Assembly: GCA_902780985.1 (NCBI GenBank)
Contig: CACZHN010000135.1
Coordinates: 1 to 9,863, forward strand
DNA: 9,863 bases
Direction: 5' to 3'
From: an uncultured Lachnospiraceae bacterium
Lineage (GTDB): Bacteria; Bacillota_A; Clostridia; Lachnospirales; Lachnospiraceae
Shown: in pieces, positions 1-6,902 of the stretch
Layout: every line of letters starts with the position of its first letter
Numbering within the stretch: position 1 is the stretch's first letter
Made by a program: the position numbers and the translations under genes
Notes under the pieces: generated by a model
What the model saw: only the letters and a program-made list of their open reading frames with translations
Databases searched by the model: none
Told to the model about the DNA's origin: nothing

Positions 1-1
1 A

Positions 2-409
2 ACAAACGAAGCAAGAGCACTTCTGCTTCTTCAGGATAACGGAGTTATAACACTTAAGGAAGGCGCAGGCCTTACAGCAACAGTACTTGATATAGTTGAC
101 AACCCAAAGAACATTCAGATTCAGGAGCTTGAAGCAGCTCAGGTATCAAGAGTTAAGGATGAAGTAGCATTTGTAGTACTTAACGGTAACTATGCACTTG
201 AGGCAGGATTCTCTGTAGCTAAGGATTCAATCGCATACGAGACATCCGATTCAGACGCAGCAAAGACATACGTAAACATCATCGCAGTTAAGGAAGGAAA
301 TGAGAACAACGAGGGTATCAAGGCTCTTGTAGAAGTACTTAAGTCAGATGAGATAAAGACATATATCACAGATACATACGACGGTGCGGTTATTCCGTTC
401 GAAGACTAA
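2..409 (+). CDS. metQ: MetQ/NlpA-family substrate-binding lipoprotein, 3' end only
   Basis: This is the C-terminal 135 codons of an ORF that enters from the left edge, with the first whole codon at position 2 and a TAA stop at 407-409. The translation fits the last part of the NlpA/MetQ family: a segment like LLQDNGVITLKEGAGLTATV, then a DIxxNPKNIQIxELEAAQ stretch, then a VAFVVLNGNYALEAG hinge region, and near the end a KTYVNIIAVKEGNE stretch. Family members are lipid-anchored binding proteins that deliver methionine or related amino acids to MetNI. The signal peptide and lipobox lie outside the window. The metN start follows after 24 bases, so the genes are very likely co-transcribed. Any SAM (S-box) or other leader control of the operon would lie upstream and cannot be seen. 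The substrate is inferred from family and neighbours and could be another amino acid. Confidence 0.85.
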   Translation, partial: TNEARALLLLQDNGVITLKEGAGLTATVLDIVDNPKNIQIQELEAAQVSRVKDEVAFVVLNGNYALEAGFSVAKDSIAYETSDSDAAKTYVNIIAVKEGNENNEGIKALVEVLKSDEIKTYITDTYDGAVIPFED

Positions 410-433
410 TTAATCAACCGATTGGAGACGAAG

Positions 434-1204
434 ATGAGCTTTATAGAAGTAGAAAACCTGACAAAAGAATTTGAAGTAAACGGCGAAAAGCTGACAGCGC
501 TTGATAATATCAGTCTTTCTATCGAAGAGGGCGAAATCTTCGGAGTAATAGGACTGTCCGGGGCCGGAAAAAGTACATTTGTAAGATGCTTAAACCTCCT
601 GGAAAAGCCGACCTCGGGAAAGGTTCTTATAAACGGCGACGAGCTTTCTACTCTTAAAGAGAGGGAGCTTAGAGATAAAAGAAAAAATATTGGAATGATA
701 TTCCAGCATTTCAACCTGCTTATGCAGAGAAATGTACTCGACAATGTGTGCTTCCCACTTGAGATTTCGGGCATGAAAAAGAAGGAAGCAAGAAAAAAGG
801 CACTGGAATACCTGGAAATAGTTGAGCTTGCCGATAAGGCAAAGTCTTATCCGGCTCAGCTTTCAGGCGGCCAGAAACAGCGAGTAGCTATAGCCAGAGC
901 CCTGGCATCGGATCCGCGGATCATCTTATCCGATGAAGCAACCAGCGCACTCGATCCGCAGACCACACGCAATATTCTAAACCTCCTGAAAAAAATAAAT
1001 ACCCAATACGGTATCACCATAGTAGTTATTACCCATGAAATGCGTGTTGTCCGCGAAATCTGCGACAGGGTAGCCGTACTCGATCACGGCGAGCTGAAGG
1101 AAGAAGGAAGGGTCGGCGAGATATTTGAAAATCCAAAGACCAGGGCGGCTAAGCGGCTTATTTTGGAAAACGAATATGACGAAGAAGAAAGGAAGGTGGG
1201 ATGA
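434..1204 (+). CDS. metN: MetN-type methionine ABC transporter ATPase, short form without NIL domain
   Basis: This is the cytoplasmic ATPase that powers amino-acid import with MetI. From the ATG at 434 it has 256 residues. Walker A is GLSGAGKST at residues 40-48, the Q-loop glutamine is Q91, the signature LSGGQ is at 143-147, and Walker B with catalytic glutamate is IILSDE at 163-168. The D-loop is SALD at 171-174 and the H-loop is H201. The ITHEMRVVREICDRVAVL and NPKTRAAKRL stretches are typical of MetN. I chose the ATG because GGAG at 424-427 sits 6 bases before it. An in-frame TTG at 422 overlaps that ribosome site and has none of its own. Classical MetN proteins are about 340 residues and end in a NIL (ACT-like) domain that binds methionine and shuts transport off. 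This one stops shortly after the nucleotide-binding domain, so that feedback should be missing. It overlaps metI by four bases (ATGA). Confidence 0.9.
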   Translation: MSFIEVENLTKEFEVNGEKLTALDNISLSIEEGEIFGVIGLSGAGKSTFVRCLNLLEKPTSGKVLINGDELSTLKERELRDKRKNIGMIFQHFNLLMQRNVLDNVCFPLEISGMKKKEARKKALEYLEIVELADKAKSYPAQLSGGQKQRVAIARALASDPRIILSDEATSALDPQTTRNILNLLKKINTQYGITIVVITHEMRVVREICDRVAVLDHGELKEEGRVGEIFENPKTRAAKRLILENEYDEEERKVG

Positions 1205-1863
1205 TGACAGCAGATAAGATGTTTGAAATGCTCCTATCGGGAACGGGGGAGACACTTCTCATGGTTATCATTTCCACGGCTATGGGATATGTGATAGGTC
1301 TTCCTCTGGGAGTGGTGCTTACGGTTACCGACTCAAAGGGAATATCGCCTAATCCGGCGGTATATAAGGTTCTGGACGCCATAGTAAATGTGACACGAAG
1401 TGTTCCTTTCCTTATTCTTCTTATACTTATACAGCCTCTTACAAAACTTATTGTAGGAAAGAGTTACGGAACTCTGGCAACGGTAGTTCCTCTTACTGTT
1501 GCTGCAACACCGCTTATAGCAAGAATGGTTGAAAGCTCCCTCAAGGAAGTGGACAGCGGAGTGGTGGAAGCGGCCGTCAGCATGGGCGCGGATAAGCGCA
1601 GGATAGTAACAAAGGTTCTTGTACCGGAAGCAAGGATATCGCTTCTCATCGGAGTGACCATAGCCCTCGGTACGATACTCGGATACTCGGCTATGGCAGG
1701 TGTTGTCGGCGGCGGAGGTCTGGGAGATATAGCCATAAGATACGGTTATTACAGATACGAAACACGTATCATGATCATAACGGTTGTGGTACTGGTAGTA
1801 CTTATGCAGGTACTTCAGTGGACGGGAAATTTCCTGTCCAAGAAGCTGGACAGACGTAAATAA
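1201..1863 (+). CDS. metI: MetI methionine ABC transporter permease
   Basis: This 220-residue inner-membrane permease is expected to form the MetI dimer that works with MetN and the MetQ lipoprotein. The sequence has about five hydrophobic segments. It shows the MetI stretch NVTRSVPFLILLI around residues 64-76 and the cytoplasmic EAA coupling loop EAAVSMGADKRRIVTKVLVPEA at about 121-142. A glycine-rich GVVGGGGLGDIAIRYGY segment, strongly typical of MetI, lies near 170-186. The ATG at 1201 gives an ATGA overlap with the metN stop. A second ATG directly follows at 1204 and is equally well placed behind AGGAAGG at 1190-1196, so the start is uncertain by one codon. Length matches the family (about 217-230). 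Translational coupling to metN is likely. Confidence 0.92.
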   Translation: MMTADKMFEMLLSGTGETLLMVIISTAMGYVIGLPLGVVLTVTDSKGISPNPAVYKVLDAIVNVTRSVPFLILLILIQPLTKLIVGKSYGTLATVVPLTVAATPLIARMVESSLKEVDSGVVEAAVSMGADKRRIVTKVLVPEARISLLIGVTIALGTILGYSAMAGVVGGGGLGDIAIRYGYYRYETRIMIITVVVLVVLMQVLQWTGNFLSKKLDRRK

Positions 1864-1876
1864 AGGGTGGTATAAC

Positions 1877-2524
1877 ATGAACTTTCAAGCGATAACAGAA
1901 TATATTCCTCTGTATTGGGATGCAATGCTTCTTACCCTGAAGATCGGTTGGACCGGTATCCTCCTTTCGATAATAATAGGATTTGTAACTGCTCTCATCA
2001 GGCAGCATAAGATTCCCGTATTATCACAATTTACCCACGGATATATAGAACTCTTCAGAAATACACCTCTGATGGTTCAACTGTTCTTTATGTATTTTGC
2101 ACTTCCAAGACTCGGACTTCCTATGAATGCCGAGTCTTGCGGTGTTTTGGGAATAGCACTCTTCGGCGGTGCATACATGTCGGAAACGGTACGAAGCGGT
2201 ATGGAGGCCGTAGATAAGGGACAGATGGAAGGAGCACTTTCACTGGGATTCAGCCCTCTCAAAGCAGAGCTTTTCGTGATCATCCCTCAGGCGGTAGCTA
2301 CCAGCGTTCCCGCATTTACGGCAAATATCATATTCCTGCTGAAGGAGACCAGCGTATTCTCCGCTATCAGTCTTATGGATCTCATGTTTACCGCAAAGGA
2401 TCTGATAGGACTGTACTATAAGACAACGGAATGCCTGCTGCTCCTGGTAATATTCTATCTGATAATTCTTCTTCCCGTATCCTTTGCGGGAAGCGTAGTT
2501 GAGAAGAAGTTGAGGTTTGTATGA
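1877..2524 (+). CDS. polar amino-acid ABC transporter permease, HisM/GlnP type (first of pair)
   Basis: This 215-residue membrane protein belongs to the HisM/HisQ/GlnP permease family. It starts with a long hydrophobic segment after YIPLYWDAMLLTLKIGW. It then has the family signature YIELFRNTPLMVQLFFMYFALP at about residues 55-76. The EAA coupling loop EGALSLGFSPLKAELFVIIPQA is at about 116-137, followed by LKETSVFSAISL. These are hallmarks of the polar amino-acid uptake subfamily, not of MetI. The start follows metI by 13 bases and has AGGGTGG at 1864-1870 as its ribosome site. The gene overlaps the next permease by four bases (ATGA at 2521-2524), so the two probably form a heterodimer. No dedicated ATPase or binding protein is seen with it. 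The substrate cannot be read from sequence. Confidence 0.88.
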   Translation: MNFQAITEYIPLYWDAMLLTLKIGWTGILLSIIIGFVTALIRQHKIPVLSQFTHGYIELFRNTPLMVQLFFMYFALPRLGLPMNAESCGVLGIALFGGAYMSETVRSGMEAVDKGQMEGALSLGFSPLKAELFVIIPQAVATSVPAFTANIIFLLKETSVFSAISLMDLMFTAKDLIGLYYKTTECLLLLVIFYLIILLPVSFAGSVVEKKLRFV

Positions 2525-3198
2525 TGAGTGATCTGGGTTTTGACGTTCTCTTTAAAGGACGAAATATGATAAGACTTCTGGAGGGACTGTGGGTTTCTCT
2601 CAGGATAAGTCTGATAGCGGTTCTGATCAGCATAGTTCTGGGTCTGATCATCGGAACGGCTATGAGCAGGAACAATCCTATAGTGAACTTCATAAGCCGT
2701 CTCTATCTGGAGATAGTGAGGATCATGCCTCAGATGGTGCTGCTCTTCATCGTATTCTTCGGAACCACAAAAGTTATGGGAATTAACCTTGAAGCGGAAG
2801 TTGCATCGGTGATAGTCTTCAGTTTCTGGGGAACGGCGGAAATGGCCGACCTGGTAAGAAGCGCCATATTAAGTATTCCTGCGGGACAGCGGGAAGGCGG
2901 TATGTCGCTGGGACTTTCGGAACTGCAGATTTACGTATATATACTCATCCCTCAGACGGTGAGAAGGCTTATCCCGCTTACCATTAACCTCATAACGAGA
3001 ATGATCAAGACCACCAGTCTTGTCATGATGATAGGTGTGGTCGAAGTGCTGAAGGTAGGTCAACAGATCATAGAAGCCAACAGAAAATCTTCACCGAATG
3101 CGGCCTTCGGAATATACGCAGTGGTATTCATGCTGTATTTCGTAATGTGCTGGTCGATAAGCTTAATGTCACAAAGATTGGAAAAGCGCTGGGCATAG
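2521..3198 (+). CDS. polar amino-acid ABC transporter permease, HisM/GlnP type (second of pair)
   Basis: This 225-residue permease is from the same family as the preceding gene and is its likely heterodimer partner. The N-terminal stretch RNMIRLLEGLWVSLRISLIAV starts the first membrane span. The family signature LYLEIVRIMPQMVLLFIVFFG is at about residues 61-81. The EAA loop EGGMSLGLSELQIYVYILIPQTVRR is at about 121-145. It is followed by IKTTSLVMMIGVVEVLKVGQ, typical of GlnP/GltK-like permeases. The start ATG at 2521 lies in an ATGA overlap with the upstream stop, and a second ATG follows directly at 2524. The gene ends with TAG at 3196-3198, which lies inside the loop of the operon's terminator hairpin. 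The natural ATPase partner in view is the MetN-type protein upstream. That pairing is an inference. Confidence 0.88.
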   Translation: MMSDLGFDVLFKGRNMIRLLEGLWVSLRISLIAVLISIVLGLIIGTAMSRNNPIVNFISRLYLEIVRIMPQMVLLFIVFFGTTKVMGINLEAEVASVIVFSFWGTAEMADLVRSAILSIPAGQREGGMSLGLSELQIYVYILIPQTVRRLIPLTINLITRMIKTTSLVMMIGVVEVLKVGQQIIEANRKSSPNAAFGIYAVVFMLYFVMCWSISLMSQRLEKRWA

Positions 3199-3217
3199 AT
3201 GCCGCAGCGCTTTTATA
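3182..3217 (+). terminator. intrinsic terminator of the metQNI-permease operon
   Basis: AAAAGCGCTG at 3182-3191 pairs perfectly with CAGCGCTTTT at 3205-3214. The inner part GGCA (3192-3195) pairs with TGCC (3200-3203), with one bulged G at 3204, leaving a short TAGA loop. The outer arms supply an A-tract before and a T-tract after, so the hairpin could stop transcription in either direction. The last permease's TAG stop lies in the loop, so the terminating stem includes coding sequence. Confidence 0.85.
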
Positions 3218-3218
3218 G

Positions 3219-3247
3219 TGGAAAAATATGCCGTTTTGTGTGATAAT
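3219..3247 (+). promoter_or_regulatory. predicted extended -10 promoter for the HAD-MATE unit
   Basis: TGGAAA (3219-3224) serves as a -35-like box, then a 17-base spacer, then GATAAT (3242-3247) as -10. The -10 is preceded by TGT at 3239-3241, giving an extended TGn motif. It lies directly after the terminator and about 30 bases ahead of the HAD start. The stretch TGGAAAAATATGCC closely matches one before the coiled-coil gene at 5338. Both sit 23 bases from their -10 box. The call is based on sequence pattern only. Confidence 0.5.
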
Positions 3248-3278
3248 TAACAGTGATACCTGAAAGGAAATATGACCA

Positions 3279-3944
3279 TTGGAAAGAGAAACTAAAGCAG
3301 TAATTTTCGACATGGACGGAACATTACTGGATACGGAAAGAATATATCAGAAGTATTGGAAGATAGCTGCTGACGAACTGGGATATGATCTCAGTACGGA
3401 GCAGCTGCTTCTTCTAAGAAGCCTGGGACACAGTTTCGGCATTGAACAGATGAAGGAACTGACAGGATCCGCCGAAGCTTACGATGAGATAAGAGATTAC
3501 AGAAAGAAGCTTATGGATCCGATCATGAAGGATATGAAGGAAATCCCTTTGAAACCGAAGGTAAAAGAGGCTCTTGCATATCTGAAGGATAAGGGGATCC
3601 GTCTTGCTGTAGCTACAGCCACACGACGTGACAGGACGGAGGACTATCTGGGTAGAACCGGGCTTATAGATTATTTCGATGAATTGATCAGCGCCCGTGA
3701 AGTTGCAAACGGAAAACCCGCACCGGACGTATATCTCTATGCCTGCGAGATGCTGGGAATCAGACCGGAGGAAGCTTTTGCGGTGGAGGACGCACCTAAC
3801 GGCATCAGATCCGCTGCGGCTGCCGGCTGCAGAGCCATAATGGTACCGGACCTTTCGGAACCGGACGAAGAGCTGCGCAGACTTATAGTATACAGAGCGG
3901 ACGATCTGCTCGATGCGGCGGAGTATATTTATGCTGGGAAATAA
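3279..3944 (+). CDS. HAD-superfamily hydrolase, beta-phosphoglucomutase/phosphatase-like
   Basis: This is a 221-residue cytoplasmic HAD enzyme with an alpha-helical cap after motif I. Motif I is FDMDGTLLDTE, with nucleophile D11 and acid/base D13. Motif II is VATAT with T114, motif III is K146 in NGKPAPDVY, and motif IV is VEDAPNG with E170 and D171. This set is typical of the beta-phosphoglucomutase/phosphoglycolate phosphatase subgroup. The substrate cannot be told: sugar phosphates and related small phosphate esters are common in the family. The start is TTG at 3279, because the next in-frame ATG falls inside the catalytic motif. AAGGA at 3264-3268 lies 10 bases before it. An out-of-frame ATG at 3272 is too close to that site. 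The 3' end overlaps the MATE gene by 14 bases, so the two are probably translated together. Confidence 0.87.
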   Translation: MERETKAVIFDMDGTLLDTERIYQKYWKIAADELGYDLSTEQLLLLRSLGHSFGIEQMKELTGSAEAYDEIRDYRKKLMDPIMKDMKEIPLKPKVKEALAYLKDKGIRLAVATATRRDRTEDYLGRTGLIDYFDELISAREVANGKPAPDVYLYACEMLGIRPEEAFAVEDAPNGIRSAAAAGCRAIMVPDLSEPDEELRRLIVYRADDLLDAAEYIYAGK

Positions 3945-5298
3945 AAAAGATAAACATACATATATGACCGAAACTCCTGTACCGAAGCTGATAACAAGTC
4001 TGGCTATACCGACGATCATCAGCATGCTGGTCACAGGTTTATACAATTCGGCGGATACATATTTTGTAGGACAGATTCCGAAAAATGCCACACAGGCCGC
4101 GGCTGCGGTAGGACTGGTATTTCCGATAATGGCTGTGATACAGGCCATGGGATTCCTGTTCGGACACGGTTCGGGAAACTTCCTCTCCAGAATGCTGGGA
4201 GCGGGACGAAAGAAGGAAGCTTCGGAGATGGCTTCCACAGGCTTCGCAATGGCCCTTATAATCGGCGTGATACTGGCACTGGCAGGAAATCTCTGCATAA
4301 AGGATATAATCGATTTCTTCGGCTCGGGAGAGGTCTCGGCGGAGACTGTCAGCATGGCATCGGACTATGCAAGGATCATCCTTATCGGAGCTCCTTTCAT
4401 GATGTGCCAGTTTGTAATAAACAATCAGCTGAGATTTCAGGGAAGTGCGGTTTATGCCATGATCGGCCTTATGTGCGGAGCAGTCATAAACATTTTCCTG
4501 GATCCGTTACTGATACTGGCTATGGGCATGGGAGTCCGCGGAGCTGCCATTGCAACCATATCGGGTCAGATAACCAGTTTCTTCGTGCTCCTTATAGGAA
4601 GTCGAAGAGGAGAAAATATAAGACTGAGCCTGAGAGATGTCCACATAAACGGATATTATATAGTTCAGGTGATCAACGGAGGAATCCCTTCTCTCTTCAG
4701 ACAGGGACTTGCGGCACTGGCATCAATCCTTATGAACAGAGCTGCAGGCGCTTACGGCGGAGAAGTGGCTATAGCCGGAATGTCCATCGTATCAAGGGTT
4801 ATGCTGATGCTTTCATCGGCTCTCATAGGATTCGGACAGGGATATCAGCCGTTATGTTCGTATAATTACGGCGCGGGCCTTAAGGGAAGAGTCCGCGAAG
4901 GATATTGGTTCTGCGTAAAGTGGGGAACGGCAGCGCTCCTCGTTATATCTGTTGCCTGTTACTTTTACGCACCGCAGATAATCGCATTTTTCAGAGATGA
5001 TCCGGAGGTAGTGAGTGTCGGAGAAGTGGCACTCAGATTCCAGGCGGTTGTCTTTCCGGCAAATGCGATCATAGTCATGACAAACATGATGCTTCAGTCC
5101 ATCGGAAAGGGTGTAAAGGCCTCAATTTCGGCCTCTGCAAGAAACGGTTTATTCTTTATTCCGATGATACTTTTACTGCCGAAAATGTACGGTCTGACGG
5201 GCGTGGAAGCGGCTCAGAGTGTTGCCGATGCCCTGACACTTTTCCTTTCGATTCCGTTTGCTGCATCAGAATTGAAAAATATGAAGGAAATACGTTAA
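3931..5298 (+). CDS. MATE-family multidrug/metabolite efflux transporter
   Basis: This 455-residue membrane protein has about twelve hydrophobic spans arranged as two similar halves. Near the N-terminus, PKLITSLAIPTIISMLVTGLYNSADTYFVG is a classic MATE opening. FGHGSGNFLSRMLGAGRKKEA follows the second span, and the second half carries a GFGQGYQPLCSYNYGAG stretch, also characteristic. MATE proteins export cationic drugs or metabolites using Na+ or H+ gradients. The closest flavour is the MepA/DinF-like group of Firmicutes. I start it at ATG 3931 because GGAG at 3920-3923 sits 7 bases upstream. An in-frame ATG at 3913 has no clear ribosome site, and a later one at 3964 is possible. It overlaps the HAD gene, which suggests coupled translation. 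The exported compound is unknown. No convincing terminator follows it. Confidence 0.92.
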   Translation: MLGNKKDKHTYMTETPVPKLITSLAIPTIISMLVTGLYNSADTYFVGQIPKNATQAAAAVGLVFPIMAVIQAMGFLFGHGSGNFLSRMLGAGRKKEASEMASTGFAMALIIGVILALAGNLCIKDIIDFFGSGEVSAETVSMASDYARIILIGAPFMMCQFVINNQLRFQGSAVYAMIGLMCGAVINIFLDPLLILAMGMGVRGAAIATISGQITSFFVLLIGSRRGENIRLSLRDVHINGYYIVQVINGGIPSLFRQGLAALASILMNRAAGAYGGEVAIAGMSIVSRVMLMLSSALIGFGQGYQPLCSYNYGAGLKGRVREGYWFCVKWGTAALLVISVACYFYAPQIIAFFRDDPEVVSVGEVALRFQAVVFPANAIIVMTNMMLQSIGKGVKASISASARNGLFFIPMILLLPKMYGLTGVEAAQSVADALTLFLSIPFAASELKNMKEIR

Positions 5299-5337
5299 AA
5301 AAAGCAATAAAAATAGCATATTTTATATAAAAACCTA

Positions 5338-5366
5338 TGGAAAAATTTGCCCTAACGTGGTAACAT
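5338..5366 (+). promoter_or_regulatory. predicted extended -10 promoter for the coiled-coil gene
   Basis: TGGAAA (5338-5343) and TAACAT (5361-5366) are separated by 17 bases, and TGG at 5358-5360 makes an extended -10. A start about seven bases after the -10 would leave a very short leader carrying the strong AGGAGG ribosome site at 5377-5382. The first 14 bases, TGGAAAAATTTGCC, differ by only one from those of the promoter at 3219. Confidence 0.45.
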
Positions 5367-5390
5367 TTTGTATACGAGGAGGTTGTACAT

Positions 5391-6707
5391 ATGAAGCCGT
5401 TTAAAAATGCGTATGATGCAATTAAGAGGTTATTGGAGAACATCAAGAAGAGCTTGACAGGCGAACCGAAAGATAAGCCGTCAGGAAAAGTCGTTGATGG
5501 GGGTCTGGATGAATTGGGTAAATCCGGAATGGTTGATACAGCCCAGTTCGATGATGTCGACGAGATTTTTGAGAAAGTAGAAGCTGAGAAGGCTGAAGCT
5601 AAGAAGAAGCAAGGCGATAAGTCAAAGTCTGATAAAGCGAAGGTCGACAAGACGGCAGCTGAAGCTAAGGGTGTTAAAGATAAAGCTGCAAAAGAAAAAG
5701 AAGAAAAGAAAGCAAGAGAAGATGCTGAAGCAAAGGCACAGAAGGCCAGAGCAGAGGAAGCAGCAGCAAGAAAGAAGGCAGCTAAAGAGCGCGCAGAGAC
5801 AGAGAAGAGAGTCGCTGCGGAGATGGCTCGTGAGCAGGCTGAAGCTCAGAAGAAGTACGAAGAAGAAGGTCGTAAGAGAGCTGAGAGAGCTGCTAAGAGA
5901 GAAGCTGAGGAGAAGAAGGCCGAGCAGCGTGCAGCCAGAAGACAGATGGAGACAGAGTCTTCTACAGGCAAGACTGTTGTTGATCCTGTAACAGGTGAGA
6001 CAGTTCCACTCGGATCACTTCCTGCTGAAGCAACATTTCTCAAGAAATACGAAAAGCTTTCAACCACAGGAGATGATGTACTTGTTGCAATCAACTCCAT
6101 CCTTAAGCATCCGGATATGCCTAAGAACATAGTTGTTCTCGGTAGAAACGGATTCGGTACTGTTAAGGTTGGTGAGGACTTCGCAAGAAGTTTCTTCTCA
6201 ATGGGTATCGTAAAGTCTGAAAAGATTGCTAAGGTTAAAGCTAAGTCACTTAACAAGATGGGACTTGAAAAACTTGCAGGTCTCAAGGGCGGATGTCTTA
6301 TCATCGAGAACGCAGGTCTTGTTAATCCGGACAAGCTGGTAGAGGTTATCAAGAATTCTTCACCTGAAGAGAATGACTATGTAGTTATCCTTACCGGTGA
6401 GATTGATTCCCTTGCAGCATTCTTCGAAGACAATAAGGAAATCGTTGATTACTTCATCTACCTGATCGATATACATAAGATCAAAGAGCGTGGAATGGTT
6501 ACGCTTGCTAAGGGTTATGTTAAAGAGAAGGGTTATACAGCAGATAAGCCTGTATACGATAAGTTCAAGGGTGCCCTTTCAAGTATGGAAGTCGGTAACA
6601 TCGACCGTTTCATCGATATGATCGATGCTGCAATCGCTAAGTGCGACAGCCGTGAGAAGATTGCAGGTGAAGAAAAGAAGGAGATTCATTCAGAGGACTG
6701 CAACTAA
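5391..6707 (+). CDS. coiled-coil protein with degenerate AAA+-like C-terminal domain
   Basis: I do not recognise a named family for this 438-residue protein. It has no signal peptide or membrane span. Residues 1-60 are mixed, with an amphipathic start. Residues 60-187 are almost purely Lys, Ala, Glu, Arg and Gln, which should form a long charged helix or coiled coil. Residues 194-205 (KTVVDPVTGETV) look like a linker. From about 240 on, the fold pattern resembles a CbxX/CfxQ-like AAA+ ATPase. At the Walker A position is GRNGFGTV (251-258), where the lysine and threonine of GxxGxGKT have become T and V. At the Walker B position is LIIENA (303-308) in place of LxIDEA. A sensor-1-like strand DYVVILTGEIDSLAAFF follows at 329-345. 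If this reading is right, the domain probably cannot hydrolyse ATP. The ATG at 5391 has AGGAGG 8 bases upstream. The UPF0291 gene follows by 12 bases. A structural or scaffolding role is only a guess. Confidence 0.8.
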   Translation: MKPFKNAYDAIKRLLENIKKSLTGEPKDKPSGKVVDGGLDELGKSGMVDTAQFDDVDEIFEKVEAEKAEAKKKQGDKSKSDKAKVDKTAAEAKGVKDKAAKEKEEKKAREDAEAKAQKARAEEAAARKKAAKERAETEKRVAAEMAREQAEAQKKYEEEGRKRAERAAKREAEEKKAEQRAARRQMETESSTGKTVVDPVTGETVPLGSLPAEATFLKKYEKLSTTGDDVLVAINSILKHPDMPKNIVVLGRNGFGTVKVGEDFARSFFSMGIVKSEKIAKVKAKSLNKMGLEKLAGLKGGCLIIENAGLVNPDKLVEVIKNSSPEENDYVVILTGEIDSLAAFFEDNKEIVDYFIYLIDIHKIKERGMVTLAKGYVKEKGYTADKPVYDKFKGALSSMEVGNIDRFIDMIDAAIAKCDSREKIAGEEKKEIHSEDCN

Positions 6708-6719
6708 GGTTTCCGAAGT

Positions 6720-6902
6720 TTGAACCAAGTAACAATGAACGAAGAAAAAATCAAGAGAATTAATGAGCTCTATCATAAGTCAAAAAGCGAAGGACTTACT
6801 GAAGTAGAGAAGGCTGAACAGCAGGCTCTGCGTAAGGAGTACGTAGCAGCGATAAGGGCAGCCCAGATGGCAAATGTTAGAAAATCGGAGAAGCGGACGT
6901 AA
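6720..6902 (+). CDS. UPF0291/DUF896 (YnzC-like) small protein
   Basis: This small protein is 60 residues from a TTG at 6720, or 55 from an ATG at 6735. The core KIKRINELYHKSKSEGLTEVEKAEQQALRKEY matches the DUF896/YnzC pattern: a two-helix hairpin with INEL, then L/ITEEEKAEQQKLRxEY. The family is common in Firmicutes and its function is not well settled. The TTG start is supported by AAGG at 6706-6709, 10 bases ahead. The ATG has no good ribosome site but would give an N-terminus closer to the usual length, so the start is undecided. The gene lies 12 bases behind the coiled-coil gene and is surely in the same transcript. Its stop codon lies in the loop of the terminator that follows. Confidence 0.8.
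   Translation: MNQVTMNEEKIKRINELYHKSKSEGLTEVEKAEQQALRKEYVAAIRAAQMANVRKSEKRT

Noticed and set aside
422..433. TTG at 422 as the metN start
   Set aside because: The only ribosome site (GGAG at 424-427) overlaps it and is correctly spaced for the ATG at 434.
1333..1878. Reverse-strand open frame opposite metI
   Set aside because: Rich in Tyr, Cys, His and Arg with no recognisable motif; it is the complement of a convincing permease gene.
3414..4355. Long reverse-strand open frame of 313 codons
   Set aside because: It lies opposite the HAD and MATE genes, which have clear family motifs. Its translation is low-complexity and shows no family pattern or ribosome site.
5303..5330. Hairpin after the MATE gene as a terminator
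   Set aside because: The possible stem is short and made almost only of A-T pairs, with a bulge. It is too weak to call.
5347..5376. TTGCCC/TATACG as promoter for the coiled-coil gene
   Set aside because: Transcription would start at about 5383, after the ribosome site at 5377-5382, leaving no usable leader.
5570..5950. Repetitive GCT/GAA/AAG-type DNA as a tandem repeat or CRISPR-like array
   Set aside because: The repetition comes from Lys/Ala/Glu codons in a coiled coil. There is no fixed repeat unit or spacer structure.
5671..5991. + strand 106-codon frame inside the coiled-coil gene
   Set aside because: It is the +1 frame of the repetitive Lys/Ala/Glu codons and encodes a Lys/Arg/Leu run with no ribosome site.
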